This document shows, piece by piece, positions 6,692 to 13,744 of a stretch of 13,744 bases of DNA. Each line of letters opens with the position of its first letter. Within the stretch, counting starts at the first letter, position 1. A model generated the notes under the pieces. It saw nothing but the letters and a program-made list of their open reading frames with translations. It was not told the origin of the DNA and made no database searches. Source of the DNA: an uncultured Clostridium sp. (lineage in GTDB: Bacteria; Bacillota; Clostridia; TANB77; CAG-508); contig CATLUC010000018.1 of NCBI GenBank assembly GCA_950059165.1, forward strand, positions 5,237 to 18,980. The letters are read 5' to 3'. Made by a program: the position numbers and the translations under genes.

Positions 6692-7309
6692 TCAACTAGG
6701 TCTCGCGTATATTACGTATCTTTGTGTTGCATAGCCTATATTGTTAAATGGATAGCATGTATACACCATCAATATTTCTTCTTCTTTTTGAATTGGCAAT
6801 TTTTCTGTTTCAGTTTCATTTATTAGTTGCATATCATATATTTTATATTTATATTCTCCATAGTTTGTTTTTACTGTAATTTCATTTCCAATTTGTAATT
6901 CAGAAAATCTACGAAACATTTTGGCAGAATTGTGCCCCATATAAATAATTGAGCCATTTTCTCCTGGAAAATAGCTTCCACTTGAATGTCCCACTCCGTT
7001 TTTTAATATTTCCAAAGTATCGCCATAGTATACTGGTAAGTTAACACCTATTTTGGGTATTTCAATTGTTGCATATTGTGAGCCATATTCCGGATAGTTT
7101 TTTATTTGTTGTTTTTTAGCATCTATTACTGTTGGCTCTATTTTTTTGTTTTCAATATCTATTGATACCTTGCCTATTAATGATATTGTTTCATCTATTT
7201 CTGCCCTAAAGAAAAGACGTATAGTTAATATCATTGCAATACTAATAAATAAAGCAACTATTATGCTTATAATAGTTGCTTTTATTGTTTTTTTCATAAT
7301 TTTATGCAT
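6692..7309 (-). CDS. Sortase, class D/E-like
   Basis: Sortases are membrane-anchored transpeptidases that cut a sorting motif and join the protein to the cell wall or another acceptor. With ATG 7309 this one has 205 residues: a basic start, a membrane anchor at about 11-32, and the catalytic domain to the end. The catalytic residues are visible: His126 in MGHN, Cys185 in VYTCYPF, and Arg197 in TQRYVIYAR. The short N-terminal anchor, absent C-terminal anchor and compact domain fit classes D or E better than A to C, but the class needs an alignment. The start is uncertain. A TTG at 7315 and an ATG at 7297 are in frame, and none of the three has a clear Shine-Dalgarno site, which suggests coupling to the upstream gene whose stop is at 7302. 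Its likely substrate is that neighbour. Confidence 0.93.
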   Translation of the reverse strand: MHKIMKKTIKATIISIIVALFISIAMILTIRLFFRAEIDETISLIGKVSIDIENKKIEPTVIDAKKQQIKNYPEYGSQYATIEIPKIGVNLPVYYGDTLEILKNGVGHSSGSYFPGENGSIIYMGHNSAKMFRRFSELQIGNEITVKTNYGEYKYKIYDMQLINETETEKLPIQKEEEILMVYTCYPFNNIGYATQRYVIYARPS

Positions 7310-7820
7310 TAGCAAATTTCTTTCTTATTGTAAAACCTGCAGCTAGGGCTACTACTACTGAAGAAACAACTAAAACTAAATTTACATTATTTCCTGTATA
7401 TGCTAATTTTCCAGAGTTTGCAGTTAAAGCTTCAACTCTTTTTCCATCTTTGTAAATTTCTACAGTTCCATTTTTAAATGTTAATGTTAGTCCAACAATA
7501 CTTGCAGCCTCGTTTGCAAGTGTTTTAATTTGGTTTTTTTGTTCTGCTGTTAATTTGTTAAAGTCTGTTGTTCCAGCAGCTTCCATTATTTTAACTGCTT
7601 CATTTGCTTTTGCCATTACTTGTTCTGCTTGGCTATTTGTTACATTATTGTCTGATACATATCTTTCTACTTTTACTTTGTGTGCTGATGTCATTCCATA
7701 TTTTGCTCCTACTTTATATAAATCATCTGCTAATGTACTAGCTGTTGTAGCTCTTACAACTGTTGTAGCAAGTATTGCTACCATTACAAATAAAATTATG
7801 CTTGCGATTAATTTTCTCAT
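7302..7820 (-). CDS. Small secreted cell-wall-anchored protein with LAYTG sorting signal
   Basis: The 172-residue precursor has a Sec signal peptide (MRK, then a hydrophobic core to about residue 22, with probable cleavage near VRATTAS). Its C-terminal sorting signal is LAYTG at 139-143, a hydrophobic stretch at about 147-163, and the basic stop RKK at 166-168. The mature part, about 115 residues, begins with DDLYKVGAKYGM and looks mainly helical, rich in Ala, Lys and Glu. It then has a probable beta hairpin around LTLTFKNGTVEIYKDGKRVE at 111-130. I do not recognise a functional domain. AGGGAGGA is well placed before the ATG, and a near-consensus promoter lies close upstream, so strong expression is expected. 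The next gene, overlapping it, is a sortase that probably anchors it. LAxTG is the motif associated with class E sortases. Cys is absent from the mature protein. Confidence 0.85.
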   Translation of the reverse strand: MRKLIASIILFVMVAILATTVVRATTASTLADDLYKVGAKYGMTSAHKVKVERYVSDNNVTNSQAEQVMAKANEAVKIMEAAGTTDFNKLTAEQKNQIKTLANEAASIVGLTLTFKNGTVEIYKDGKRVEALTANSGKLAYTGNNVNLVLVVSSVVVALAAGFTIRKKFANA

Positions 7821-7849
7821 TTTATTTCCTCCCTAATCAAACTATTTTT

Positions 7850-7878
7850 ATTATACCATTTTTTACATATATGTGCAA
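7850..7878 (-). promoter_or_regulatory. Near-consensus sigma-A promoter for the LAYTG protein and sortase
   Basis: On the minus strand TTGCAC (7878-7873) is followed after exactly 17 bases by a perfect TATAAT (7855-7850), preceded by TGG, an extended -10. The start codon is at 7820, leaving a leader of roughly 23 bases with AGGGAGGA. Upstream, two A tracts on this strand (7910-7901 and 7899-7892) are placed as an UP-like element. This is the best promoter in the window. Confidence 0.85.
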
Positions 7879-7979
7879 GTGTTTTTAGTGATTTTTTTTG
7901 TTTTTTTTTTAGCTTATGGTTTGTTAATATAAACTTTAGTATTGCAAGCTGTTGGGGTCTGTTAAAAAATCAAATACTT

Positions 7980-8516
7980 CTACGTAAGTAAATTTTTTAT
8001 TGTTGATTTTTTTTCTTGATAAAACATGGAATTATTTGGTATATCTTCTCTTACTATAGACCCTGCTGCTATAACAACATTATTCCCTATATTAACTCCC
8101 TTTAATATTATACTATTTGCACCAATCCAAACATTATCTCCAACGACAATACTTTTTGTTATAAATTTATCGATATCGTGTTTATAATCATGGTCATGGT
8201 CGAAGAACATTACATTTTGACCACATTTCAAATTATTTCCTAATATAATTTCATCTTGTGAATTTAGAGAACAATTATCATTAAAGAAACAATCATTTCC
8301 TATTTTTATTTTTCCTTCATAATTAGCTCTAAATGTAACATTGTTTCTTACCCTTAGGTTCTTTCCTATTTCTAACTTTGTATTTTTTTTCATTGCAATT
8401 TTAAAATTACAATTCATTTTAGGAAATGTTTTAAAATAAATTTTATTAAAGTTGCATAACTTATATATTGATAATTTAACTATTCCAATAATTACACTAA
8501 TTATTTCAAATATCAT
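7980..8516 (-). CDS. Hexapeptide-repeat acyltransferase (probable sugar O-acetyltransferase)
   Basis: Proteins with left-handed beta-helix hexapeptide repeats transfer acetyl or other acyl groups from CoA. In polysaccharide clusters they usually acetylate a sugar. This one has 178 residues. A hydrophobic N-terminus (about 1-17) may associate with the membrane. Hexapeptide repeats run from about 48 to 155 (IGKNLRVRNNVTF, IGNDCFFNDNC, VGDNVWIGANSIILKGVNIG). The inserted loop with the predicted catalytic His is DHDHDY at 106-111. The layout matches the Maa/WcaF/NodL type. The ATG overlaps the flippase stop as ATGA, with GGAGGA 5 bases upstream. It is the last gene of the packed biosynthetic operon. 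Substrate and position of transfer cannot be read from sequence. Confidence 0.88.
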   Translation of the reverse strand: MIFEIISVIIGIVKLSIYKLCNFNKIYFKTFPKMNCNFKIAMKKNTKLEIGKNLRVRNNVTFRANYEGKIKIGNDCFFNDNCSLNSQDEIILGNNLKCGQNVMFFDHDHDYKHDIDKFITKSIVVGDNVWIGANSIILKGVNIGNNVVIAAGSIVREDIPNNSMFYQEKKSTIKNLLT

Positions 8517-10042
8517 AAAATTCCTCCATTTTTATTTTTTATATTTTTCAAAAGTTGTTTATAGTACTTTAATTGACTTGTTTTATGAAATGCCAACCAA
8601 TAAATTATATTTGGAATTACACATACTATTATTAAATTTATTAGTATTTGTAAAATCAAATTTTCTACATATATATTTGATGTTATAAAATAAGTTGCTC
8701 CAACAGCTAATATGCTTATTATTATATATGGAATATAATCTTTTAAGTGCTGTATATATGTTTTTTCAAACAAAGGCATATATACAAATTTAGGATAACT
8801 GTAAAAAAATATTATTATTGTGCTAATAATTGTTCCTAAAAATACACCAACTAAACCAAATATTTTTACAAGTATAATAGAAGTTATGATATTTATAAGC
8901 GATTCTATTAGTGGCACATATCTATCTTCATAAAATATTCCTGCTGCCTCTTTAAATGTATTGCAAGTTTTCCTCATTCCTTGTATATAAAAATTTATAA
9001 CTAGTGTTATTAAAACACTTAATGGTAATAAATATTGTCCACCTATCCATACCTTAATAAATGGTTCTATTATACACAAAATTCCACTTGATGCAAAAGC
9101 ATAAATCCATGAATTTAAAAACAACATATTTTTATAAATATCATAAGATTTTTTACCATCTTTTTCTACTAACAAATTTCCTACACTTGCTGTAATAGAG
9201 TTAAACACTTGTGTAAACAAACTGTTTAAAGCTTGCATTATTAGATTATAATTTGAATATAGTCCAACAGTTGTTATTCCTAAAAAAGTAGAAATTATAA
9301 TATTGTCTGTTCCTAATACAATAAAACTTCCAATTTTGTGATAAACCAGTCCCTTTACTTTTGTAAAAATACTTTTTTTCACTTTTGCATCTAATTGTTT
9401 TGTTTCTTTGCTTTTTATATATGGATATATTCTATTTGCAATTACAGTGATTACAACGTTTTCTAGAATTCTACATATGATTTTTATCCATAAATATAAA
9501 ATAAAGTTTTTAGTTGTAATTAAAGCTATCAATTGTGCTATATTCATTATAATTATATATCCTATATGGATTACATTTACAATATATGTTTGTTGATTAG
9601 CATATAAAATAGAACGTTTATAACTTAATAGGTATGAAACTACTATGTCAATTAAAAACAAAATGTAAATATAAACAATATTTGTTGTAATTGTTACTTC
9701 CCCTACTATAAATCCTATAAATGGAATTATAAGTAATCCTATTATTGTCACAAGTAATGCGATTATTCTATAACCTATTTTGTAAAATTGCATCAATGAT
9801 TTTATTTTTTCAGTGTCTTTGTCTGCAATTGGCTTGTATAAATGATAGATTATAGCTGAACCTAATCCTAACTCTATAATTCCAAGCATTGAAAGTATAT
9901 TTGTAAACAGACCATTTATTCCTAAATATTCAGTTCCTAAAACATCAATAAATATTTTTTGTGCTACAAATCCTATTAAAATTGTAATTAGGTTCATAGC
10001 TGTTGCTACTACTGCATTTTTGATTGAATTAGTTGAACGCAT
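8513..10042 (-). CDS. Wzx-type polysaccharide flippase (MATE/MOP superfamily)
   Basis: This multi-pass membrane protein should move the undecaprenyl-linked repeat unit from the inner to the outer face of the membrane. It has 509 residues with about 12 to 14 hydrophobic segments. The N-terminal region carries the typical family pattern: a basic start (RSTNSIKNAV), then AQKIFIDVLGTEYLGINGLFTNI and IELGLGSAI. Charged residues cluster in loops such as YKPIADKDTEKIK. I chose ATG 10042 because AAGGAG lies 6 bases upstream; an in-frame start at 10069 has no clear site. With this start it lies 10 bases after the stop of the GT-A glycosyltransferase and overlaps the acyltransferase. Substrate specificity cannot be predicted. 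The family call is strong; Wzx rather than another MOP branch is supported by the adjacent Wzy and glycosyltransferases. Confidence 0.92.
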   Translation of the reverse strand: MRSTNSIKNAVVATAMNLITILIGFVAQKIFIDVLGTEYLGINGLFTNILSMLGIIELGLGSAIIYHLYKPIADKDTEKIKSLMQFYKIGYRIIALLVTIIGLLIIPFIGFIVGEVTITTNIVYIYILFLIDIVVSYLLSYKRSILYANQQTYIVNVIHIGYIIIMNIAQLIALITTKNFILYLWIKIICRILENVVITVIANRIYPYIKSKETKQLDAKVKKSIFTKVKGLVYHKIGSFIVLGTDNIIISTFLGITTVGLYSNYNLIMQALNSLFTQVFNSITASVGNLLVEKDGKKSYDIYKNMLFLNSWIYAFASSGILCIIEPFIKVWIGGQYLLPLSVLITLVINFYIQGMRKTCNTFKEAAGIFYEDRYVPLIESLINIITSIILVKIFGLVGVFLGTIISTIIIFFYSYPKFVYMPLFEKTYIQHLKDYIPYIIISILAVGATYFITSNIYVENLILQILINLIIVCVIPNIIYWLAFHKTSQLKYYKQLLKNIKNKNGGIL

Positions 10043-10052
10043 TTTTTTCTCC

Positions 10053-11135
10053 TTATTTTTTATACACAAAGAACTTTTTTATCATTTTTTTAATCTTCAT
10101 TTTATTTTTGTAAATCATCTTAGCCTGTACATGAAGTTTTTTAAAATTTCCATTCAATAGATATTCCATCGCTTTTATATTTTCATAATTGCTTTTTTTT
10201 ACATCTCCTATTGTTATCGTATTTCGTATTTTATTCATAATATCTTGATTTGTAATATTTTTGTCAATTTCTTGTATTTCCTTAATATTTATATTTTTTA
10301 TTAAAAACAAGCATAAATATTGGTTAGTAATTTCTCTTAAAATTCTAAGAGATACTGTTTTTTCGTATTCTTTCTTTAAATTCCACTTTTCTATGTAATC
10401 AAAAAATTTGGCATATACTATTATGATATCTGCTAATTTTTTTTCTATTTTTTCTTTAGTATTTATAGTTGTTACACTTTTTTCGTTATATCTATAATGA
10501 TATAAATAATCTGGTAAAAGTACAACACTTTCTACTTTATTTAATAAATTCAAATTCAAATATAAATCCTCTGCCATAATTAAGTTATTTTCTTCTAGAT
10601 TTTCTTGTAATAATTCTTTTTTTATTATTTGTCCACACATAGAATTATAATTGTATGTAGTTATTATATCTAGATAAATATATTTTGTAAAATCTTCTTT
10701 TTTTACATATGTTTCTTTTTCACAAAATTTTTTAAAATATATTTTTCTATTTTGTGTTAATAGTTCTCTTACTATTCCAAATCTTACAATATCACAATTA
10801 TATTTTTCTATGCTTTCTATACATTTTTCAATAGTTTGTTTGTCTATCCAATCATCTGCATCTACAAACATAATATATTGCCCTTTTGCTAGCAAAATCC
10901 CTTGTTTTCTTGCATAATCTGCTCCTTTGTTTATACTAAAAGATTTTACTTGTATTCTTTTATCTTTTTTTTCGTATTCTTTTACTACATCTAAGGATTG
11001 GTCTGTAGATGCATCATCTAAAACTAAAATTTCAATATTTTTATAAGTTTGTTCTATAATACTTAAAATACATTTTTTTATGTATTTTTCCACATTATAC
11101 ATTGGAATTATAATTGTAACCATTTTCTGGCTCAT
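10053..11135 (-). CDS. Family 2 (GT-A) glycosyltransferase
   Basis: This is a cytoplasmic or membrane-associated glycosyltransferase that adds a sugar from a nucleotide-sugar donor to the growing repeat unit. The 360 residues begin with the GT2 domain: VTIIIPMYNVEKYIKKCILSI at 6-26 (in two parts, nucleotide-binding strand and helix), EQTYKNIEILVLDDAS to residue 43, NKGADYARKQGI at 69-80 and the metal-binding DxD motif FVDADD at 90-95. The C-terminal part is Lys- and Ile-rich without membrane helices and ends KKFFVYKK, consistent with peripheral membrane contact. The ATG at 11135 lies inside the upstream polymerase gene, a 41-base overlap, with AGAGG about 12 bases before it. ATG 11123 is a possible alternative start. 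Donor and linkage are unknown. Confidence 0.92.
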   Translation of the reverse strand: MSQKMVTIIIPMYNVEKYIKKCILSIIEQTYKNIEILVLDDASTDQSLDVVKEYEKKDKRIQVKSFSINKGADYARKQGILLAKGQYIMFVDADDWIDKQTIEKCIESIEKYNCDIVRFGIVRELLTQNRKIYFKKFCEKETYVKKEDFTKYIYLDIITTYNYNSMCGQIIKKELLQENLEENNLIMAEDLYLNLNLLNKVESVVLLPDYLYHYRYNEKSVTTINTKEKIEKKLADIIIVYAKFFDYIEKWNLKKEYEKTVSLRILREITNQYLCLFLIKNINIKEIQEIDKNITNQDIMNKIRNTITIGDVKKSNYENIKAMEYLLNGNFKKLHVQAKMIYKNKMKIKKMIKKFFVYKK

Positions 11136-12588
11136 TGTTTTTTACATCCTCTCTACTTTTTTTGCCTATTGAAGTATATAAAATTTTATATAACAAATAT
11201 GTTGTGATAATATACCATACAAAATATCTAAAAATAGGGTTAATATTATTTCTTACTGTCCAAATAATTTGAATACACATAGTTGCATATAATGGATATA
11301 TAATTTTATTTCTACTATTTTCATATTCCATTTTTATTTGTAATTTATTCATTCCAAATCCAATTGCTATCATAAATAAAATAGCATACATTCCAAAATT
11401 TGCATATAAGTCTTCAATTACAGAGCCTCCAAATGATAATCCATAGTATTGTGATACTTCTTCTTGTATATCTCCATAAACTTTTGCTTTACTTAATTCA
11501 CTTCCTAAATTAGGTATAATTCCTTTTATTCCATACCAATATGTACTACCATACTTATAATCTCTATTATCTGGAAAAATACTAATTGTTGCTGCTGTTG
11601 GATAAATTGCTGTTCCCATTTCATTTATCGCTGTTGATATTGGGTTTTCTTTAATTGTATCAACTATAATTTTGTCCATGTTTCCAAGCCATTGTGACAT
11701 AGGATAACTTCTTACTTCTCTAATCATAGAAATTAATGTTGCAACAGGTATAATTGAAATTATAATTATAATAGCCGTTTTTTTCTTTACTTTTTTTACA
11801 CAAATATGCCAAGTAATTACAATCATTAAAACACTAAGTATTGGCAATCCTCTTGCTCCTAAAAATATTTGCATACCACTATAAAACATATTTATTAAAA
11901 AAATACATCTAGCTATTTTTATATTGTCTTTATATGAAACCATTAAGATTAACAAACCTATATAGAAAAATGGAATTAGTCTATCTTTCCAACTATCTAT
12001 TCCTACTGTGAAATCACTATACACACTAGAATATCCACCTCGTATTACAAGTGTAAAATCTTTCCACAAACTAGATAATGCAAAAACTATTGATATTGCT
12101 ATCAATATAATACCAAGTATTCTCATTGAAGAATTTTGCCTTTTTTCGTCTATTTCGATGTTTTTTTCCTTCATATTTATTTTCTTTTTATGTATTATAT
12201 TAGCTAATAATCCCCCTATGTGCATTCCTAATAAACAATAAGTTGAAATTATAATTGCTTGTGCAATATTTCTAGCGTCGATTTCTCTTGTTAAGTCATA
12301 TAAGTCTTTGTCTATAAAGTTAATTAAATATCTGTTAAAAACTTGTCCAAATAGGAAAACAACAAAAAAAATCAAATATAGAAAAAATAAATTATACCAT
12401 TTTATCTTTTCTCTTAGTGATGTTATTATACAATAAATTGATACAAAAAGAGCAATATACGAAACTTCTACTATCTTGCTTTGCACATCTGTTATTTCTT
12501 GTAAGTTTCCATAAATTAGCATCAATATTATCAATATTAAAATACTTATCATAATTATAGAAATACTTAATAATTTTTCTTTATCCAT
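11095..12588 (-). CDS. Wzy-type polysaccharide polymerase
   Basis: Wzy joins repeat units on the outer face of the membrane. The 497-residue protein has about 12 hydrophobic segments and the layout of the oligosaccharide repeat-unit polymerase family. Recognisable features are the ARG-containing loop FLGARGLPILSV at 242-253, a large external loop at about 287-390 with NEMGTAIYPTAATISIFP (322-339) and DYKYGSTYWYGIKG (343-356), and a late EDLYANFGMYAILF at 392-405. Arg residues in such loops are important in characterised Wzy proteins. Sequence varies widely in this family, so function is called from architecture plus the adjacent flippase. AGGA lies 8 bases before the ATG. Its C-terminus, Asn-rich (EPENGYNYNSNV), overlaps the start of the next gene by 41 bases. 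Confidence 0.87.
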   Translation of the reverse strand: MDKEKLLSISIIMISILILIILMLIYGNLQEITDVQSKIVEVSYIALFVSIYCIITSLREKIKWYNLFFLYLIFFVVFLFGQVFNRYLINFIDKDLYDLTREIDARNIAQAIIISTYCLLGMHIGGLLANIIHKKKINMKEKNIEIDEKRQNSSMRILGIILIAISIVFALSSLWKDFTLVIRGGYSSVYSDFTVGIDSWKDRLIPFFYIGLLILMVSYKDNIKIARCIFLINMFYSGMQIFLGARGLPILSVLMIVITWHICVKKVKKKTAIIIIISIIPVATLISMIREVRSYPMSQWLGNMDKIIVDTIKENPISTAINEMGTAIYPTAATISIFPDNRDYKYGSTYWYGIKGIIPNLGSELSKAKVYGDIQEEVSQYYGLSFGGSVIEDLYANFGMYAILFMIAIGFGMNKLQIKMEYENSRNKIIYPLYATMCIQIIWTVRNNINPIFRYFVWYIITTYLLYKILYTSIGKKSREDVKNNEPENGYNYNSNV

Positions 12589-12616
12589 TGTTTATTTCCT
12601 ATCCTTTCTCTTTTGT

Positions 12617-13705
12617 TTAGTTCAAATAATACATTTTTAGTTTATTTACTAATTCTTTCATTTCATAATGTGCCTTTAATATTTCTTTTTCCGTATCCTC
12701 TCTTTTGTAATTCTTATTTTCTAAAATAAGCTTTGCCCATTTTTTTTGTGTAACATCTAATGATATAAATTCTAATAAATTTGTTATTTTAACTTCTTTG
12801 GTTATTTTATCAGAGGCAAATATTTTAAGTCCTGCTGCTTGTGCCTCTATTAAAACAACTGGTAATCCTTCATGATAAGATGGAAAAACTAATATGTCCA
12901 TTGCTTGCATTATTTCATTTATATCATTTCTTGTGTTTAAAAAATATACTTTATTTTCAATGTTTTTTTCTTTTACCATATTTTTTATGGTTTGTTGTAA
13001 TTCACCTACTCCAATTAAAAATAGCTTTGCTTTTTCTTCTTGTTTGGCTATTTCTTCAAATATATTGATTAAGAATTGATGGTTTTTTTGGTAATTAAAT
13101 CTCCCTATATGTAAAATTGCCAAATTGTCCTCTATTCCCATTTCTTTTCTTATTTGATTACGTTTTTCTATATTAAAACTATATTTAGATGCATCAATTG
13201 CATTGTTAATCAATTCAAATTGTCTATTTCCATATACATATTTTCCTGCTTCTGTTGAACATGCAAAACATTTTGTAGCAATTTTGTCAATGTTTTTTTG
13301 ATTGAACTTATTTAAAATGTTATGAATTCTTCCTTTTTGATATGTATTATGTGCATGGATAAATCTTTTTTTTATTCCATATTTTTTTGCTATTTTTAAT
13401 GGTAATATTGTTGTTAATGAGCTGCTGTGCATATGTATTGCAACATATTTATTCTTATTTTCTGATAAAAATTTTTCCCAATCTCTTTTATATTGTATCA
13501 CACTTTTTCTTCTTGGTGTAAAGTAATAAATATTTCCACCTAATTTTTTTATTTCTTCATCATAATCTCCTTGTTCTTTTGTATGGACTGCAAAATCAAA
13601 TTGTATCTGATTTTTATCTATATTTCTATAAATGTTCATTAAAAAAGTCTCAATTCCACCATATCCCATTTTATTTACTATATGTAGCACTCTACTTGCA
13701 CTCAC
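12617..13705 (-). CDS. GT-B glycosyltransferase, family 4 type (EpsF-like)
   Basis: This is a cytoplasmic retaining-type glycosyltransferase of the GT-B fold that acts in assembly of the repeat unit. The 362 residues show the N-terminal acceptor domain with VLHIVNKMGYGGIETFLMNI at 6-25, where the GGIE loop is typical of EpsF-like enzymes, then FIHAHNT at 115-121. The C-terminal donor domain carries ILHIGRFNYQKNH at 197-209 and the signature HEGLPVVLIEAQAAG at 278-292, with the E-x7-E pair Glu279 and Glu287. The start is GTG at 13705, with AAGGAG about 10 bases upstream. A second in-frame GTG four codons later is possible. It is the most upstream complete gene and is followed by wzy after 28 bases. 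Donor sugar is unknown. Confidence 0.93.
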   Translation of the reverse strand: MSASRVLHIVNKMGYGGIETFLMNIYRNIDKNQIQFDFAVHTKEQGDYDEEIKKLGGNIYYFTPRRKSVIQYKRDWEKFLSENKNKYVAIHMHSSSLTTILPLKIAKKYGIKKRFIHAHNTYQKGRIHNILNKFNQKNIDKIATKCFACSTEAGKYVYGNRQFELINNAIDASKYSFNIEKRNQIRKEMGIEDNLAILHIGRFNYQKNHQFLINIFEEIAKQEEKAKLFLIGVGELQQTIKNMVKEKNIENKVYFLNTRNDINEIMQAMDILVFPSYHEGLPVVLIEAQAAGLKIFASDKITKEVKITNLLEFISLDVTQKKWAKLILENKNYKREDTEKEILKAHYEMKELVNKLKMYYLN

Positions 13706-13744
13706 TTATTTTAATCTCCTTTAACATTTTATTATAAAATTGCT
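13692..13744 (-). CDS. Possible 3' end of an upstream gene cut by the window edge
   Basis: One frame stays open from the right edge and ends at a TAG at 13694-13692. It encodes the C-terminal 16 residues QFYNKMLKEIKISECK, and its stop lies 12 bases inside the next gene. The composition looks like the tail of a soluble protein, and overlapping ends are the rule in this operon. Only 53 bases are visible, so this is weak evidence; the other two frames stop earlier. Confidence 0.3.
   Translation of the reverse strand, partial: QFYNKMLKEIKISECK

Noticed and set aside
6582..6709. ACCTAAG at 6582-6588 and 6624-6630, and a GACCTA/TAGGTC pair across the sortase-membrane gene gap
   Set aside because: Seven- and six-base matches separated by long AT-rich loops, without a T run; too weak to call a repeat or terminator. 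I see no convincing promoter or terminator in 6543-6691.
7892..7910. Long T runs on the plus strand as a possible terminator
   Set aside because: No stem precedes them, and no plus-strand gene needs one. They are better read as A tracts upstream of the minus-strand promoter.

Overview
The window is AT-rich throughout, and every convincing gene lies on the minus strand. Gene content points to a low-GC, spore-forming, Gram-positive Clostridia-type bacterium. The evidence is a SpoIIP sporulation hydrolase, a Gram-positive BY-kinase/PHP-phosphatase capsule control module, a sortase with a cell-wall-anchored substrate, and AGGAGG-type ribosome binding sites. The species cannot be named from sequence alone. 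I found no tRNA, rRNA, CRISPR array, transposase or integrase.

Reading in the direction of transcription (high to low coordinates), the first block (13744 to 7980) is a tightly packed surface-polysaccharide cluster that continues beyond the right edge. It encodes a GT-B glycosyltransferase, a Wzy-type polymerase, a GT-A glycosyltransferase, a Wzx-type flippase and a hexapeptide acyltransferase. Stops and starts overlap, so this looks like one operon. The expected logic is that glycosyltransferases build a lipid-linked repeat unit, the flippase moves it outward, the polymerase joins units, and the acyltransferase decorates the sugar. The initiating phosphoglycosyltransferase is not in the window.

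The second block (7878 to 6692) has its own near-consensus promoter. It encodes a small secreted protein ending in an LAYTG sorting signal and, overlapping it, a class D/E-like sortase. This is a self-contained sortase and substrate pair. Next comes an unrecognised four-helix membrane protein with a large predicted external helical domain (6542 to 5694).

The third block (5691 to 3272) is cpsC-cpsD-cpsB: chain-length co-polymerase, tyrosine autokinase and PHP-type phosphatase. The three genes are translationally coupled and have their own predicted promoter. They would set chain length and gate Wzy-dependent assembly. glmM (3206 to 1842) follows and makes glucosamine-1-phosphate for UDP-GlcNAc, which feeds peptidoglycan and possibly this polysaccharide.

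The last block holds a 112-residue three-helix membrane protein of unknown function, with an extended -10 promoter and a strong intrinsic terminator, then spoIIP with a possible sigma-E promoter. Between glmM and the small gene is a short GC-rich island (1781-1823) that stands out from its surroundings. The parts most worth following up are the LAYTG/sortase pair inserted between polysaccharide synthesis and control genes, the adjacent unknown membrane protein, and the GC-rich island.
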